Source: Bacteroidales bacterium
GTDB lineage: Bacteria; Bacteroidota; Bacteroidia; Bacteroidales; Dysgonomonadaceae
DNA length: 35,998 nt
NCBI GenBank assembly: GCA_012837345.1
Contig: DURL01000018.1
Location: 1 to 35,998 of the forward strand
Direction of reading: 5' to 3'
Shown: piece after piece, positions 25,739 to 35,122 of the stretch
Position numbering within the stretch: the stretch's first letter is position 1
How the letters are laid out: each line of letters starts with the position of its first letter
Made by a program: the position numbers and the translations under genes
The notes under the pieces: model-generated
Told to the model about the DNA's origin: nothing
Database searches by the model: none
What the model saw: the letters and a program-made list of their open reading frames with translations, nothing else

Positions 25739-26758
25739 TCAACCGATCATGTCAAACTGATGTGCCAGCAGGGTGTAGGCTCTTCTGCGGGCCTCCATCT
25801 CCGGGTAGCCATCTACCATGATGATCTCATCAGCATCTGTTTTCGCAGCCCACAGACGGAGTTGATCAGCCACCTGTTCCGGAGTGCCGATCACGAACTT
25901 ACTCATCTGCTGATCGCGTACAGACTTCTCATGTGGGGTGTAGGGGTAGCTGTTCGCCTCTACCGGGGTGGGAAAAGAAGTGATCCGCTTGCCGGTGGCA
26001 AGCATAGTCCACATAAGCAGGGTAGGGGCAGCCTGGTAATATGCCTCCTCCTCCGTATCAGCAGTGAAGACACTGATGGAGAGGATCGCTTTGGGCCGAT
26101 CGTAATACTTTGAGGGACGAAACTGCTGCCGGTAGAGCTGCATCACCGGTATCGCCATGTCGGCGTTGATCTGCGCCGCAAATACGAATGCCAGTCCCTT
26201 TTGTATGGCAAACTGCACTCCTCCCGTGCTGGATCCCAGCATATATAACTGTGGCACCAGCGACGGATCGGGATTCGCAATCACCCTTGTAAACTCATGC
26301 TCTTCCGGCAGGTCATGACTGAAGAAGCCGAGCAGGTCGTCCAGCTGACGCGGGAAAGTATCCTCGCGCATCACATCCCATGAGCGTCGCAACGCATAGG
26401 CGGTACGACCGTCGGTGCCGGGAGCACGACCCAGGCCCAGGTCGATTCTTCCAGGGTGCAGCGCCTCGAGCATGGAGAAGCGCTCCGCCACGCTCAGCGT
26501 ACTGTGGTTGGGTAGCATCACGCCACCACTGCCCACACGGATTCGGCTTGTCTTCGAGGCAACGTGTGTCATGATGATTTCCGGAAACATGCTCATCAGC
26601 GATGCGCTGTTATGGTGTTCGGCAAACCAGTATCGGTGATACCCCAGCTGTTCTGCCAGTATGGCGATCTCGGTGGAGTTGTGCAACACCTCACCGGCAG
26701 AGTGGTTGTTCGGGGAGTAGTATGCCAGATCGAGTATCGAAAGTTTCAGGTCATTCAT
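25739..26758 (-). CDS. Luciferase-like (LLM class) flavin-dependent oxidoreductase
   Basis: The 339-residue enzyme has the bacterial-luciferase-like TIM-barrel pattern: LSILDLAYYSPN at the start, FAEHHN (45-50), RIRVGSGGVMLPNHS and the ERFSMLEALHPGRIDLGLGRAPGTDG block that contacts the flavin. The C-terminal VIGTPEQVADQL is also typical. These are usually FMN-dependent monooxygenases or F420 enzymes. An alkanal-monooxygenase-like (FMN) type is the closest match, but the substrate is unknown. No flavin reductase partner is adjacent. The annotation is sound at family level only. Confidence 0.88.
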   Translation of the reverse strand: MNDLKLSILDLAYYSPNNHSAGEVLHNSTEIAILAEQLGYHRYWFAEHHNSASLMSMFPEIIMTHVASKTSRIRVGSGGVMLPNHSTLSVAERFSMLEALHPGRIDLGLGRAPGTDGRTAYALRRSWDVMREDTFPRQLDDLLGFFSHDLPEEHEFTRVIANPDPSLVPQLYMLGSSTGGVQFAIQKGLAFVFAAQINADMAIPVMQLYRQQFRPSKYYDRPKAILSISVFTADTEEEAYYQAAPTLLMWTMLATGKRITSFPTPVEANSYPYTPHEKSVRDQQMSKFVIGTPEQVADQLRLWAAKTDADEIIMVDGYPEMEARRRAYTLLAHQFDMIG

Positions 26759-27393
26759 AGAGCTTGCTTGTTTAAGAGAGTAACCAACTCTCCCGAGCCT
26801 TTGTTCAAACGATCATCCGGAATGTATGATGAGGAGATATTTAATTTCTGTATTTTTCTAAGATTACACAAATAACTGCTATTTTTGTCTATAATGTGAA
26901 CGCGGCATGGAAGAGAAACGTATGTTTCCACCACTGCAAAGGGATTAAATGAATCTTCGTAAAAAAACCTGTATGAGAGTATATACGAATGTTATATTTC
27001 AGATTCAATACACCCGTAGAGTATTTATCGCGTAAATAACATGTTAAGCAAATATATATGAACCGATTATCGATAGAAGAGGAGGCAAAATGACCTTTGT
27101 AACTGCTTCTGTGATTGATCCCTTTGGCAACATCCTTGGAGTTATGACAAATAAACACTATTTGGAAATCTTGGGCAAAAAGAACAACATGGAATAATGA
27201 AAATGAATGACGTTAAACCTGCTGTACCCCTGGACAAAATGCATGTTAATAATTTCCAACTCAGGTCGCAATAAAGAACAAACAGATGGTTTCATCGGTT
27301 TTATATCTATAGCTTGTCGGAAGTGTGTTTACTTCTTATCTACAAGTTACGTATGCGTATTTAATTCTATGTTGAACTCTAAAAAATGAAATC
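26759..27393. other. AT-rich stretch with only a small gene remnant
   Basis: This 635-base interval is clearly more AT-rich than its left-hand neighbours. Open frames on both strands (26889-27158 minus, 27207-27389 plus) show no recognisable protein pattern. The only meaningful coding signal is the VOC-like fragment at 27090-27197. No tRNA, terminator or repeat array was found in the rest. Confidence 0.6.
27090..27197 (+). pseudogene. C-terminal remnant of a VOC/glyoxalase-family protein
   Basis: The 35-codon frame contains ASVIDPFGNILGVMTNKHY, which has the look of the last strand and tail of VOC (glyoxalase/bleomycin-resistance fold) proteins, where D-P-x-G-N-x-x-G/E is the common ending. 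The remaining roughly 90 residues of such a protein are missing upstream in all frames. A purine-rich GAGGAGG lies just before the ATG, so translation as a small peptide is not excluded. I favour a decayed gene. Confidence 0.5.
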
Positions 27394-27846
27394 ATGGACT
27401 ATCTAAAAGAGCAAGCTGAAACATTAAATGACCTGGTATTAATCAACAACGATCGAGTAGAGGGCTATAAAAAAGCTATTGATGAACTCAAACCGGAAGA
27501 TCACGATTTGAAAAACCTGTTCCAGGCGAGAATTGACCAAAGTCGCAAATTCCATACCGAACTGGTGGAAGAATTAGCAAGAGCCGGAAAAAGCATTGAG
27601 CTGGGTACAAAGACATCAGGTAAAATTTACCGCGCGTGGATGGATATGAAAGCATTTTTCTCAGGAGGCGATCGGAAAACCATCCTCGACAATTGTGAAG
27701 GTGGTGAAGATGCAGCATTGAGAGCTTATGAAGACGCGCTTAAGTGCGAAAATATCACCCCGGAACAAAGGACGATTATCATACGCCAGCAAGTGGCTAT
27801 AAAAGCTTCACATGATGAAATAAAATTAATGAGAGATCGGCTGTAG
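27394..27846 (+). CDS. DUF2383 / PA2169-type four-helix-bundle protein
   Basis: The 150-residue, all-helical, charged protein contains LNDLVLINNDRVEGYKKAID near the start and FHTELVEELARAGKSIE in the middle, the pattern of the DUF2383 (PA2169) family, which has a ferritin-like helical bundle and no proven function. Stress-related expression has been suggested for relatives. It has no signal peptide. Codon use looks more AT-rich than in the flanking core genes, and it sits in an AT-rich pocket, which could reflect recent acquisition. A terminator follows. Confidence 0.8.
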   Translation: MDYLKEQAETLNDLVLINNDRVEGYKKAIDELKPEDHDLKNLFQARIDQSRKFHTELVEELARAGKSIELGTKTSGKIYRAWMDMKAFFSGGDRKTILDNCEGGEDAALRAYEDALKCENITPEQRTIIIRQQVAIKASHDEIKLMRDRL

Positions 27847-27901
27847 ACTTGAGGGTATGAAATATATTAAAGTGAATAAGTTTTAATTCAACCTCACTCT
27901 C

Positions 27902-27948
27902 AAAACGCAGAGTGACAACAGATTGTTTTTCATTCTACGTTTTTTTTA
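27902..27948 (+). terminator. Intrinsic terminator after the DUF2383 gene
   Basis: AAAACGCAGAGTG pairs with CATTCTACGTTTT (one mismatch, one G-U) around a 16-base loop and runs into a T tract. Confidence 0.7.
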
Positions 27949-27971
27949 TTAAAAAAAGAATAGAAGAATGG

Positions 27972-28010
27972 TAAAAAAAAACACTTACCGAAATGAATCG
28001 ATAAGTGTTT
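27972..28010 (-). terminator. Intrinsic terminator of tRNA-Val
   Basis: On the minus strand AAACACTTATCG pairs with CGGTAAGTGTTT (one G-U) and is followed by a run of T. It begins 11 bases past the tRNA end. Confidence 0.85.
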
Positions 28011-28020
28011 GATTATCAGG

Positions 28021-28095
28021 TGGGCGTTGACGGATTCGAACCGCCGACCCTCTGCTTGTAAGGCAGATGCTCTGAACCAGCTGAGCTAAACGCCC
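28021..28095 (-). tRNA. tRNA-Val (TAC)
   Basis: The 75-nt cloverleaf is complete: acceptor GGGCGUU/AACGCCC with discriminator A, D-stem GCUC/GAGC, anticodon stem UCUGC/GCAGA with loop CUUACAA, and T-arm GGCGG-UUCGAAU-CCGUC. The anticodon TAC is at 28058-28060. CCA is not encoded. In contrast to tRNA-Met in this window, its T-loop is fully canonical. Confidence 0.95.
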
Positions 28096-28156
28096 GAAAA
28101 TGCTCTTTTCCTGTTCTGATCCCCGCTCCCGGAGGTTGCTTTCTGAAAAAGTGATG

Positions 28157-28187
28157 CAAAGATAGACTCTTTTTGTTTTCCCTCAAA
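28157..28187 (-). promoter_or_regulatory. Consensus promoter of tRNA-Val
   Basis: On the minus strand TTTG (28184-28187), a 19-base spacer and TATCTTTG (28157-28164) form a complete promoter. The -7 box lies 62 bases from the mature tRNA 5' end, implying a processed leader. Confidence 0.75.
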
Positions 28188-28214
28188 ATATTTTGCAAAT
28201 AATTTTATAAATAT

Positions 28215-28245
28215 TTTTTCAGCTCTGCAATTATCGCTACTTTTG
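28215..28245 (+). promoter_or_regulatory. Promoter of purB
   Basis: TACTTTTG (28238-28245) is a full -7 match, with TTTT 19 bases upstream (28215-28218) as a 3-of-4 -33. It shows that the longer in-frame start at 28243 cannot be used and leaves a leader of about 120 bases before the ATG at 28375. Confidence 0.6.
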
Positions 28246-28374
28246 TACCGTAATCATAGGGAGTTATATTTTTCCGAACAAAAACAATTCGATGTGACTG
28301 ATATGAACCTGGCGGGAAGTGATTTTCCGTGGTTCAGAGATCTGAGTTCAAACCCGCATTGCGCAACAACTACA

Positions 28375-29718
28375 ATGGAGATAAACCAACTGACTGCAAT
28401 TTCCCCCGTCGATGGACGCTACAGAGATAAAACCGGTGAGCTGGGTGCCTATTTCTCGGAATATGCACTGATCAGGTACCGGGTGAAGGTAGAGATCGAA
28501 TATTTCATCGCCATGTGTGAAGCCGGCATCAAGCCGCTCGACAGGGTTGACAGCAGCCTTTTTGCAGGCCTGCGGGAGCTCTGCCTCAACTTCTCTGAAG
28601 GGGATGCACAGCGGATAAAGGAGATTGAGCAGGTGACCAATCACGATGTGAAGGCCGTGGAGTATTTCCTGAAAGAGCAGTTCGACCGCATGGGTCTCAC
28701 GGCTTACAAGGAGTTCATTCACTTCGGGCTTACCTCGCAGGATATCAACAACACCGCCACACCGATGATGTGGCAGGAGGCATTGCAGGAGGTCTACATC
28801 CCCGAGCTGGAGAAGCTGATCGCACGCCTTGCATCATTGGCCGCTGAATGGGCCGATATACCGATGCTGGCGCGTACACACGGTCAACCAGCCTCACCCA
28901 CAAGACTTGGTAAGGAGGTGATGGTGTTTGCTTACAGGCTGACCAATCAACTGGAGGTACTCAAACATATCCCGGCAAAAGCCAAGTTTGGGGGTGCCAC
29001 GGGAAACTTCAACGCCCATCATGTGGCTTATCCGTCCGCTGACTGGAAGAGGTTCGCGGATGATTTCCTACTCGAGAAGCTCCATCTCCGCAGGGAGGAA
29101 TATACCACCCAGATATCGAACTACGACGCTTTTGCCGCTTCGTTTGATGCACTGAAACGAATACACACCATTCTGATCGACTTCAACCGCGACATGTGGC
29201 AATATATCTCGATGGAGTACTTCAAGCAGAAGATAAAGGAGGGTGAGGTGGGTTCATCGGCCATGCCACACAAGGTGAACCCGATCGATTTCGAAAATGC
29301 CGAGGGAAACCTGGGGATCGCCAACGCTCTGCTTGAACACCTGGCATCCAAACTGCCTATCTCCCGCCTGCAGAGGGACCTGACCGACTCCACCGTGATC
29401 CGTAACATCGGCATGCCCCTGGCACATGGATTAATTGCACTCAAAAGCACAACAAAAGGAATAGATAAACTGTTATTACACAGAGAGGCGATTGAACAGG
29501 ATCTGGAGAAGAGCTGGGCAGTGGTTGCCGAAGCGATCCAGACCATCCTGCGAAGAGAGGGATATCCGAAACCCTATGAGGCATTGAAAGCGCTTACACG
29601 AACCAACAAAGAGATCACGAAAGAGAGTATTTCGGAGTTCATCGGAACATTGGACGTAAACGAAAAAATCAAAGAAGAATTAAGAGCCATTACACCCCAA
29701 AATTACACTGGTATCTGA
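28375..29718 (+). CDS. purB: Adenylosuccinate lyase
   Basis: The 447-residue enzyme (start MEINQLTAISPVDGRYRDKT) cleaves SAICAR to AICAR and adenylosuccinate to AMP, both releasing fumarate, in purine synthesis. The superfamily signature GSSAMPHKVNP (293-303) carries the catalytic serine S295, and H169 lies in ARTHGQPASPTRLG. Length and N-terminus match PurB of the E. coli size class. I used the ATG at 28375, because the in-frame start 132 bases upstream overlaps the promoter and adds an unrelated sequence. No other purine gene is adjacent. Confidence 0.95.
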   Translation: MEINQLTAISPVDGRYRDKTGELGAYFSEYALIRYRVKVEIEYFIAMCEAGIKPLDRVDSSLFAGLRELCLNFSEGDAQRIKEIEQVTNHDVKAVEYFLKEQFDRMGLTAYKEFIHFGLTSQDINNTATPMMWQEALQEVYIPELEKLIARLASLAAEWADIPMLARTHGQPASPTRLGKEVMVFAYRLTNQLEVLKHIPAKAKFGGATGNFNAHHVAYPSADWKRFADDFLLEKLHLRREEYTTQISNYDAFAASFDALKRIHTILIDFNRDMWQYISMEYFKQKIKEGEVGSSAMPHKVNPIDFENAEGNLGIANALLEHLASKLPISRLQRDLTDSTVIRNIGMPLAHGLIALKSTTKGIDKLLLHREAIEQDLEKSWAVVAEAIQTILRREGYPKPYEALKALTRTNKEITKESISEFIGTLDVNEKIKEELRAITPQNYTGI

Positions 29719-29897
29719 CATGATGATCACCCTACGGAGATCACATTATTGAAGACCGTAAAACAAGCGTACTGAACGCATCGAGTTTGGAAATTCCATG
29801 CCCCCTGTGCCCGCACAGTTACGGATGGATGTTTTAGGAAAATGAATAAAACCGTGAGGTTTCAACTGTAATCACAAACAAAGCAACGACAACAACA

Positions 29898-31145
29898 ATG
29901 ACAACAAACAACGAAGAATCGCGCCCCAAACGTCAATTTTTTAGCGCGAACAATGAGAGACACGCTGCCCCGAACCGCAATTACGGAAACGAGAGGAGAC
30001 CGCGTCAGGAGGGTTATCGTCCTTCCAACAGACCCTACAACCAGAACTCTCAGGAGAGACCCTATAACCAGGAGTCTTCCGACAGGTCCTATAACCGTCA
30101 GCCCTCTGACAGAAATTATGACCGCCAGCCCTCCGACAGAAACTATGATCGTCAGCCCTCTGAGCGATCCTATAACCGCAACTGGGAAGATTCATCACAA
30201 GGCAACAGCTACGGCAATCAGGAAGGTGCGCCCAGGAAACGTCGCCCCAGGGTGGGAGAACGTAGCGCCCCACAGCGAAGAGGCCCGGGAGGGAGCCAGG
30301 GCAATCGTAGCTGGGGTGGCCCGTCACAACAGCGTGACACGCAGAGCAGCATGGGCCCCGGCGGTAAGAGGCTGAAAAAGAAAAAACCGTTCAAGCAGAT
30401 CAAGTACAAGGAAAATGCCGATCCCAACGCACCCATCCGCCTGAACAAGTATCTGGCCAACGCCGGGATCTGCTCACGCCGTGAGGCCGATGAGTTCATC
30501 ACAGCCGGCGTGGTGAAGGTGAATGGTGAGGTGGTTACCGAGCTGGGTACCAAGATCACCCGTGCCGATGAGGTGATGTTCCATAACCAGCCGGTACGTC
30601 TGGAGAGCAAGGTATACGTGCTGCTGAACAAACCGAAGGGGTTTGTCACTACCACCGATGACCCGGAGAACCGTAAGACAGTGATGGAGCTGGTGAAGAG
30701 CGCCTGCTCGGAGCGTATCTACCCGGTGGGACGACTCGACAGGGCCACAACAGGGGTGCTCCTGCTCACCAACGACGGTGACCTGGCATCAAAATTAACA
30801 CATCCCAAATACGAGAAACGGAAAATCTACCAGGTGTGGCTCGATAAACCGGTGGTCATGGAGCATATGCAGGCCATTGCCGACGGCATTGAGCTGGAAG
30901 ATGGTGAGATCCATGCCGATGCCATCAGCTACGTGACAGAGGAGGATCTGACCCAGGTGGGTATCGAGATCCACTCAGGCAAGAATCGCGTAGTGCGTCG
31001 CATGTTTGAGAAGCTGGGCTACCGTGTGCTGAAGCTCGACAGAGTTTATTTTGCCGGGCTCACCAAGAAAAAGCTCTCCCGCGGCAAGTGGCGTTACCTC
31101 TCAGAACAGGAGGTAAATATGCTACGCATGGGTGCCTTCGATTAA
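29898..31145 (+). CDS. rluB: RluB/RsuA-type 23S rRNA pseudouridine synthase with repetitive N-terminal tail
   Basis: The 415-residue protein has a C-terminal enzyme (about 178-415). This contains an S4 RNA-binding domain (about 180-225: RLNKYLANAGICSRREADEF) and the RsuA-type catalytic domain with D281 in GRLDRATTGVLLLTNDGDL. RluB modifies 23S rRNA near the peptidyl-transferase region; RsuA or RluE type cannot be excluded. The first about 178 residues are disordered and rich in Asn, Arg, Gln, Ser, Tyr and Gly. They include a 9-residue tandem repeat (residues 60-95, 30075-30182) with units like PSDRNYDRQ and a later basic KKKKPFKQIKYK patch. Such tails are common on Bacteroidota RNA enzymes and may bind RNA. 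The leader just before the ATG is CAA-rich. Confidence 0.9.
   Translation: MTTNNEESRPKRQFFSANNERHAAPNRNYGNERRPRQEGYRPSNRPYNQNSQERPYNQESSDRSYNRQPSDRNYDRQPSDRNYDRQPSERSYNRNWEDSSQGNSYGNQEGAPRKRRPRVGERSAPQRRGPGGSQGNRSWGGPSQQRDTQSSMGPGGKRLKKKKPFKQIKYKENADPNAPIRLNKYLANAGICSRREADEFITAGVVKVNGEVVTELGTKITRADEVMFHNQPVRLESKVYVLLNKPKGFVTTTDDPENRKTVMELVKSACSERIYPVGRLDRATTGVLLLTNDGDLASKLTHPKYEKRKIYQVWLDKPVVMEHMQAIADGIELEDGEIHADAISYVTEEDLTQVGIEIHSGKNRVVRRMFEKLGYRVLKLDRVYFAGLTKKKLSRGKWRYLSEQEVNMLRMGAFD
30075..30182 (+). repeat. In-frame 27-base tandem repeat inside the pseudouridine synthase gene
   Basis: Four 27-base units (30075-30101, 30102-30128, 30129-30155, 30156-30182) encode SSDRSYNRQ, PSDRNYDRQ, PSDRNYDRQ and PSERSYNRN. 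The middle two are nearly identical at DNA level, so unit number could vary by slippage without a frameshift. Confidence 0.85.
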
Positions 31146-31159
31146 CAATGATTCAACTA

Positions 31160-31193
31160 TTTTCCTCCGTCACCGTACGGAGGGAACTTTTTT
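31160..31193 (+). terminator. Intrinsic terminator after the pseudouridine synthase gene
   Basis: CCTCCGT pairs with ACGGAGG around a 5-base loop, followed by GGAAC and a run of six T. Confidence 0.75.
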
Positions 31194-31243
31194 AAAAAAT
31201 AGATAAACCATAACATCTCTTATTTTGAGAGATCTAGTCAGGT

Positions 31244-32641
31244 ATGAAACAAATCAAACGAACAAAAATTTCGGAAGCGTTACAGCTTAAAAGCTTCGGA
31301 GAGGAACTGAACGTAAAAGGGTGGGTGCGTACCCGCAGAGGTAACAAGAATGTGGGATTTGTCGCACTGAACGACGGATCGACCATCAACAACATACAGA
31401 TTGTGATCGATATATCGCAGTTTGGTGAAGAGTTACTTAAACCGATCACCACCGGTGCCTGTATCAATGTGAACGGCCGACTGGTGGAATCGCAGGGACA
31501 GGGTCAGACCGTAGAGATACAGGCCACTGAGGTGGAGATCTACGGTGGTGCTGATCCTGCATCTTACCCCCTGCAGAAGAAAGGGCACTCCCTGGAGTTC
31601 CTGCGTGAGATCGCACACCTGCGTCCGCGAACCAACACCTTCGGTGCCATCTACCGTATGCGGCATCATATGTCGTATGCCATTCATAAGTTCTTCAACG
31701 ATCGCGGGTTCTACTATTTCCATACCCCCATCATCACCGCTTCGGATGCAGAAGGAGCTGGTTCCATGTTCAGCGTGACCACCCTCGATGCGGCCAACCC
31801 GCCCCGAAATGAGGAGGGGAAGATAGACTACACGCAGGATTTCTTCGGCATGCAGACCAACCTTACCGTATCGGGTCAGCTGGAGGGTGAACTGGGTGCG
31901 ATGGCACTGGGTGCCATCTACACCTTCGGTCCCACCTTCAGAGCGGAGAACTCCAACACCCCGCGACATCTGGCCGAGTTCTGGATGATTGAACCGGAGG
32001 TTGCCTTTTACGACAACAACGACAACATGGACCTGGCGGAGGATTTCCTGAAATACCTGATCGGTTATGCACTGGAGCACTGCAGTGAGGATATCGCCTT
32101 CCTGACCAAGATGTATGACAATGAACTGACAGACCGGCTGAAGTTCGTGGTGGAGAACGATTTCGTACGACTCACCTATACCGAAGGGGTGAAGATCCTG
32201 GAGGAGTCGGGTGTGAAGTTCGAGTTCCCCGTATACTGGGGTGCCGACCTGCAATCGGAACATGAACGCTACCTGGTAGAGAAGCATTTCAAGCGTCCGG
32301 TGATCCTTACCGACTACCCGCGCGAGATCAAATCGTTCTACATGAAGCAGAACGAGGATGGCAAGACAGTCCGCGCCATGGATGTGCTCTTCCCCAAGAT
32401 CGGCGAGATCATTGGCGGATCGGAACGGGAAGCGGACTACGACAAGCTGATGAAGCGCATCGAAGAGACAGACATGCATACCGATCCCATCTGGTGGTAC
32501 CTCGAGACCCGCAAGTTCGGTACCGCACCCCATGCCGGCTTTGGCCTCGGTTTCGAGCGACTCATGCTCTTCATCACCGGGATGACAAACATCCGCGACG
32601 TGATTCCATTTCCACGCACACCAAACAACGCGGAATTTTAA
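31244..32641 (+). CDS. asnS: Asparaginyl-tRNA synthetase
   Basis: The 465-residue class II synthetase has an N-terminal OB-fold anticodon domain (about 1-105: [21 protein letters not shown]). The catalytic core has motif 2 around [22 protein letters not shown] (about 231-252) and motif 3 GFGLGFER (432-439). The Asn-specific [11 protein letters not shown] block separates it from AspRS and LysRS. Length matches bacterial AsnS (about 466). It is 16 bases ahead of lepA on the same strand, suggesting an operon of two translation genes. The box TATTTTG at 31221 is one base short of a -7 consensus. Confidence 0.96.
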   Translation: MKQIKRTKISEALQLKSFGEELNVKGWVRTRRGNKNVGFVALNDGSTINNIQIVIDISQFGEELLKPITTGACINVNGRLVESQGQGQTVEIQATEVEIYGGADPASYPLQKKGHSLEFLREIAHLRPRTNTFGAIYRMRHHMSYAIHKFFNDRGFYYFHTPIITASDAEGAGSMFSVTTLDAANPPRNEEGKIDYTQDFFGMQTNLTVSGQLEGELGAMALGAIYTFGPTFRAENSNTPRHLAEFWMIEPEVAFYDNNDNMDLAEDFLKYLIGYALEHCSEDIAFLTKMYDNELTDRLKFVVENDFVRLTYTEGVKILEESGVKFEFPVYWGADLQSEHERYLVEKHFKRPVILTDYPREIKSFYMKQNEDGKTVRAMDVLFPKIGEIIGGSEREADYDKLMKRIEETDMHTDPIWWYLETRKFGTAPHAGFGLGFERLMLFITGMTNIRDVIPFPRTPNNAEF

Positions 32642-32657
32642 GATTGAGAGATTATAG

Positions 32658-34445
<1,788 letters not shown>

Positions 34446-34451
34446 AAAAGC

Positions 34452-34570
34452 GATCAGTGGTCAGCTATCAGCTATCAGCTTCGGAGATTGAACCTTTATA
34501 GGTGCAGCGGTTTCGGTTTTCAACTTACTGCTTACGGCTTACTGCCAATAGCTTACGGCTTTCAGTATAT
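34452..34570 (+). repeat. Long degenerate heptanucleotide repeat after lepA
   Basis: About 17 seven-base words keep one register over 119 bases, while the word type changes: GATCAGT, GGTCAGC, TATCAGC, TATCAGC, then ATTGAAC, and later words built on CTTAC such as TGCTTAC and GGCTTAC. The array fills most of the gap and ends 23 bases before the next ATG. Confidence 0.75.
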
Positions 34571-34593
34571 AACCAACTAAAAATAGTGAAACT

Positions 34594-35004
34594 ATGAAGA
34601 CAAGATTTTTTCTGATGTGGCTGTTCGTCGCGGGAAGCATCTCGATGGCCCATGCACAGTATGTGAATGAAACACCGATCGGATCACTCGATGCCGACTA
34701 CATCCGCATCTGGTCGGACTCGGGACCGCTGCTCAGCTCGAAGGTGACGGTACGTGTCGACTGGGGACAGGGGGGACGCACTCCCCAGATCACCGACGAC
34801 CGTCGCAGGGTGGTCTCCTTCAACGGGATGATCGCCGTGTTGAACATGCTCAGCAAGGAGGGATTCGAACTGTTGGAGATCGTTCGGGATGGCAAGGATG
34901 AGAATGAGATCTTCTACCTGCGTAGAAAAGAGGGATTTATCCCTTACAATAGCGGAAATGAAAAGGGAGCAGTGGAGTATGATCCCGAGACACACAGCCG
35001 TTAG
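34594..35004 (+). CDS. Secreted protein of unknown function
   Basis: The 136-residue protein starts with a typical signal peptide (MKTRFFLMWLFVAGSISMAHA, cleavage near residue 21). The mature part of about 115 residues has two strand-like stretches around 48-55 (SKVTVRVDWG), an acidic-basic turn, then a helix (IAVLNMLSKEGFELLEIV) followed by NEIFYLRRKEG. The pattern 'MLSKEGFELLEIV...FYLRRK' resembles small periplasmic Bacteroidota proteins with a beta-alpha-beta core, but I cannot name a family. It has no lipobox cysteine, so a soluble periplasmic or secreted form is likely. It is followed by a terminator and has no clear operon partner. Confidence 0.7.
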   Translation: MKTRFFLMWLFVAGSISMAHAQYVNETPIGSLDADYIRIWSDSGPLLSSKVTVRVDWGQGGRTPQITDDRRRVVSFNGMIAVLNMLSKEGFELLEIVRDGKDENEIFYLRRKEGFIPYNSGNEKGAVEYDPETHSR

Positions 35005-35080
35005 AGCCGTACTGTGACAAAAAGCAAAAGGCACGCCAATCACTTGGAATGCCTTTCTATTCAAAATAATTAAGTAGAGA

Positions 35081-35121
35081 GAAGGCTGCTGACAGGTATC
35101 TATCTGCCATGCAGCTTTTTT
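35081..35121 (+). terminator. Intrinsic terminator after the secreted protein gene
   Basis: A hairpin with AAGGCTGC pairing to GCAGCTTT (one bulge), extended by partial inner pairing, ends in six T. It sits between convergent genes, next to the stop codon of the minus-strand propeller gene. Confidence 0.6.
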
Positions 35122-35122
35122 G

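Noticed and set aside
26889-27158. 89-residue minus-strand frame in the AT-rich gap
   Set aside because: It covers the VOC-like remnant on the other strand, has no domain and no promoter or ribosome site.
27207-27389. 60-residue plus-strand frame just before the DUF2383 gene
   Set aside because: Low-complexity, cysteine-rich mix without family resemblance; more likely the leader of the next gene.
28243-28374. Upstream in-frame start of purB
   Set aside because: It begins inside the -7 box and adds 44 residues that do not look like PurB.
30075-30182. Short direct repeats that could suggest a CRISPR array
   Set aside because: The units are contiguous, in frame and encode a 9-residue repeat; there are no spacers.
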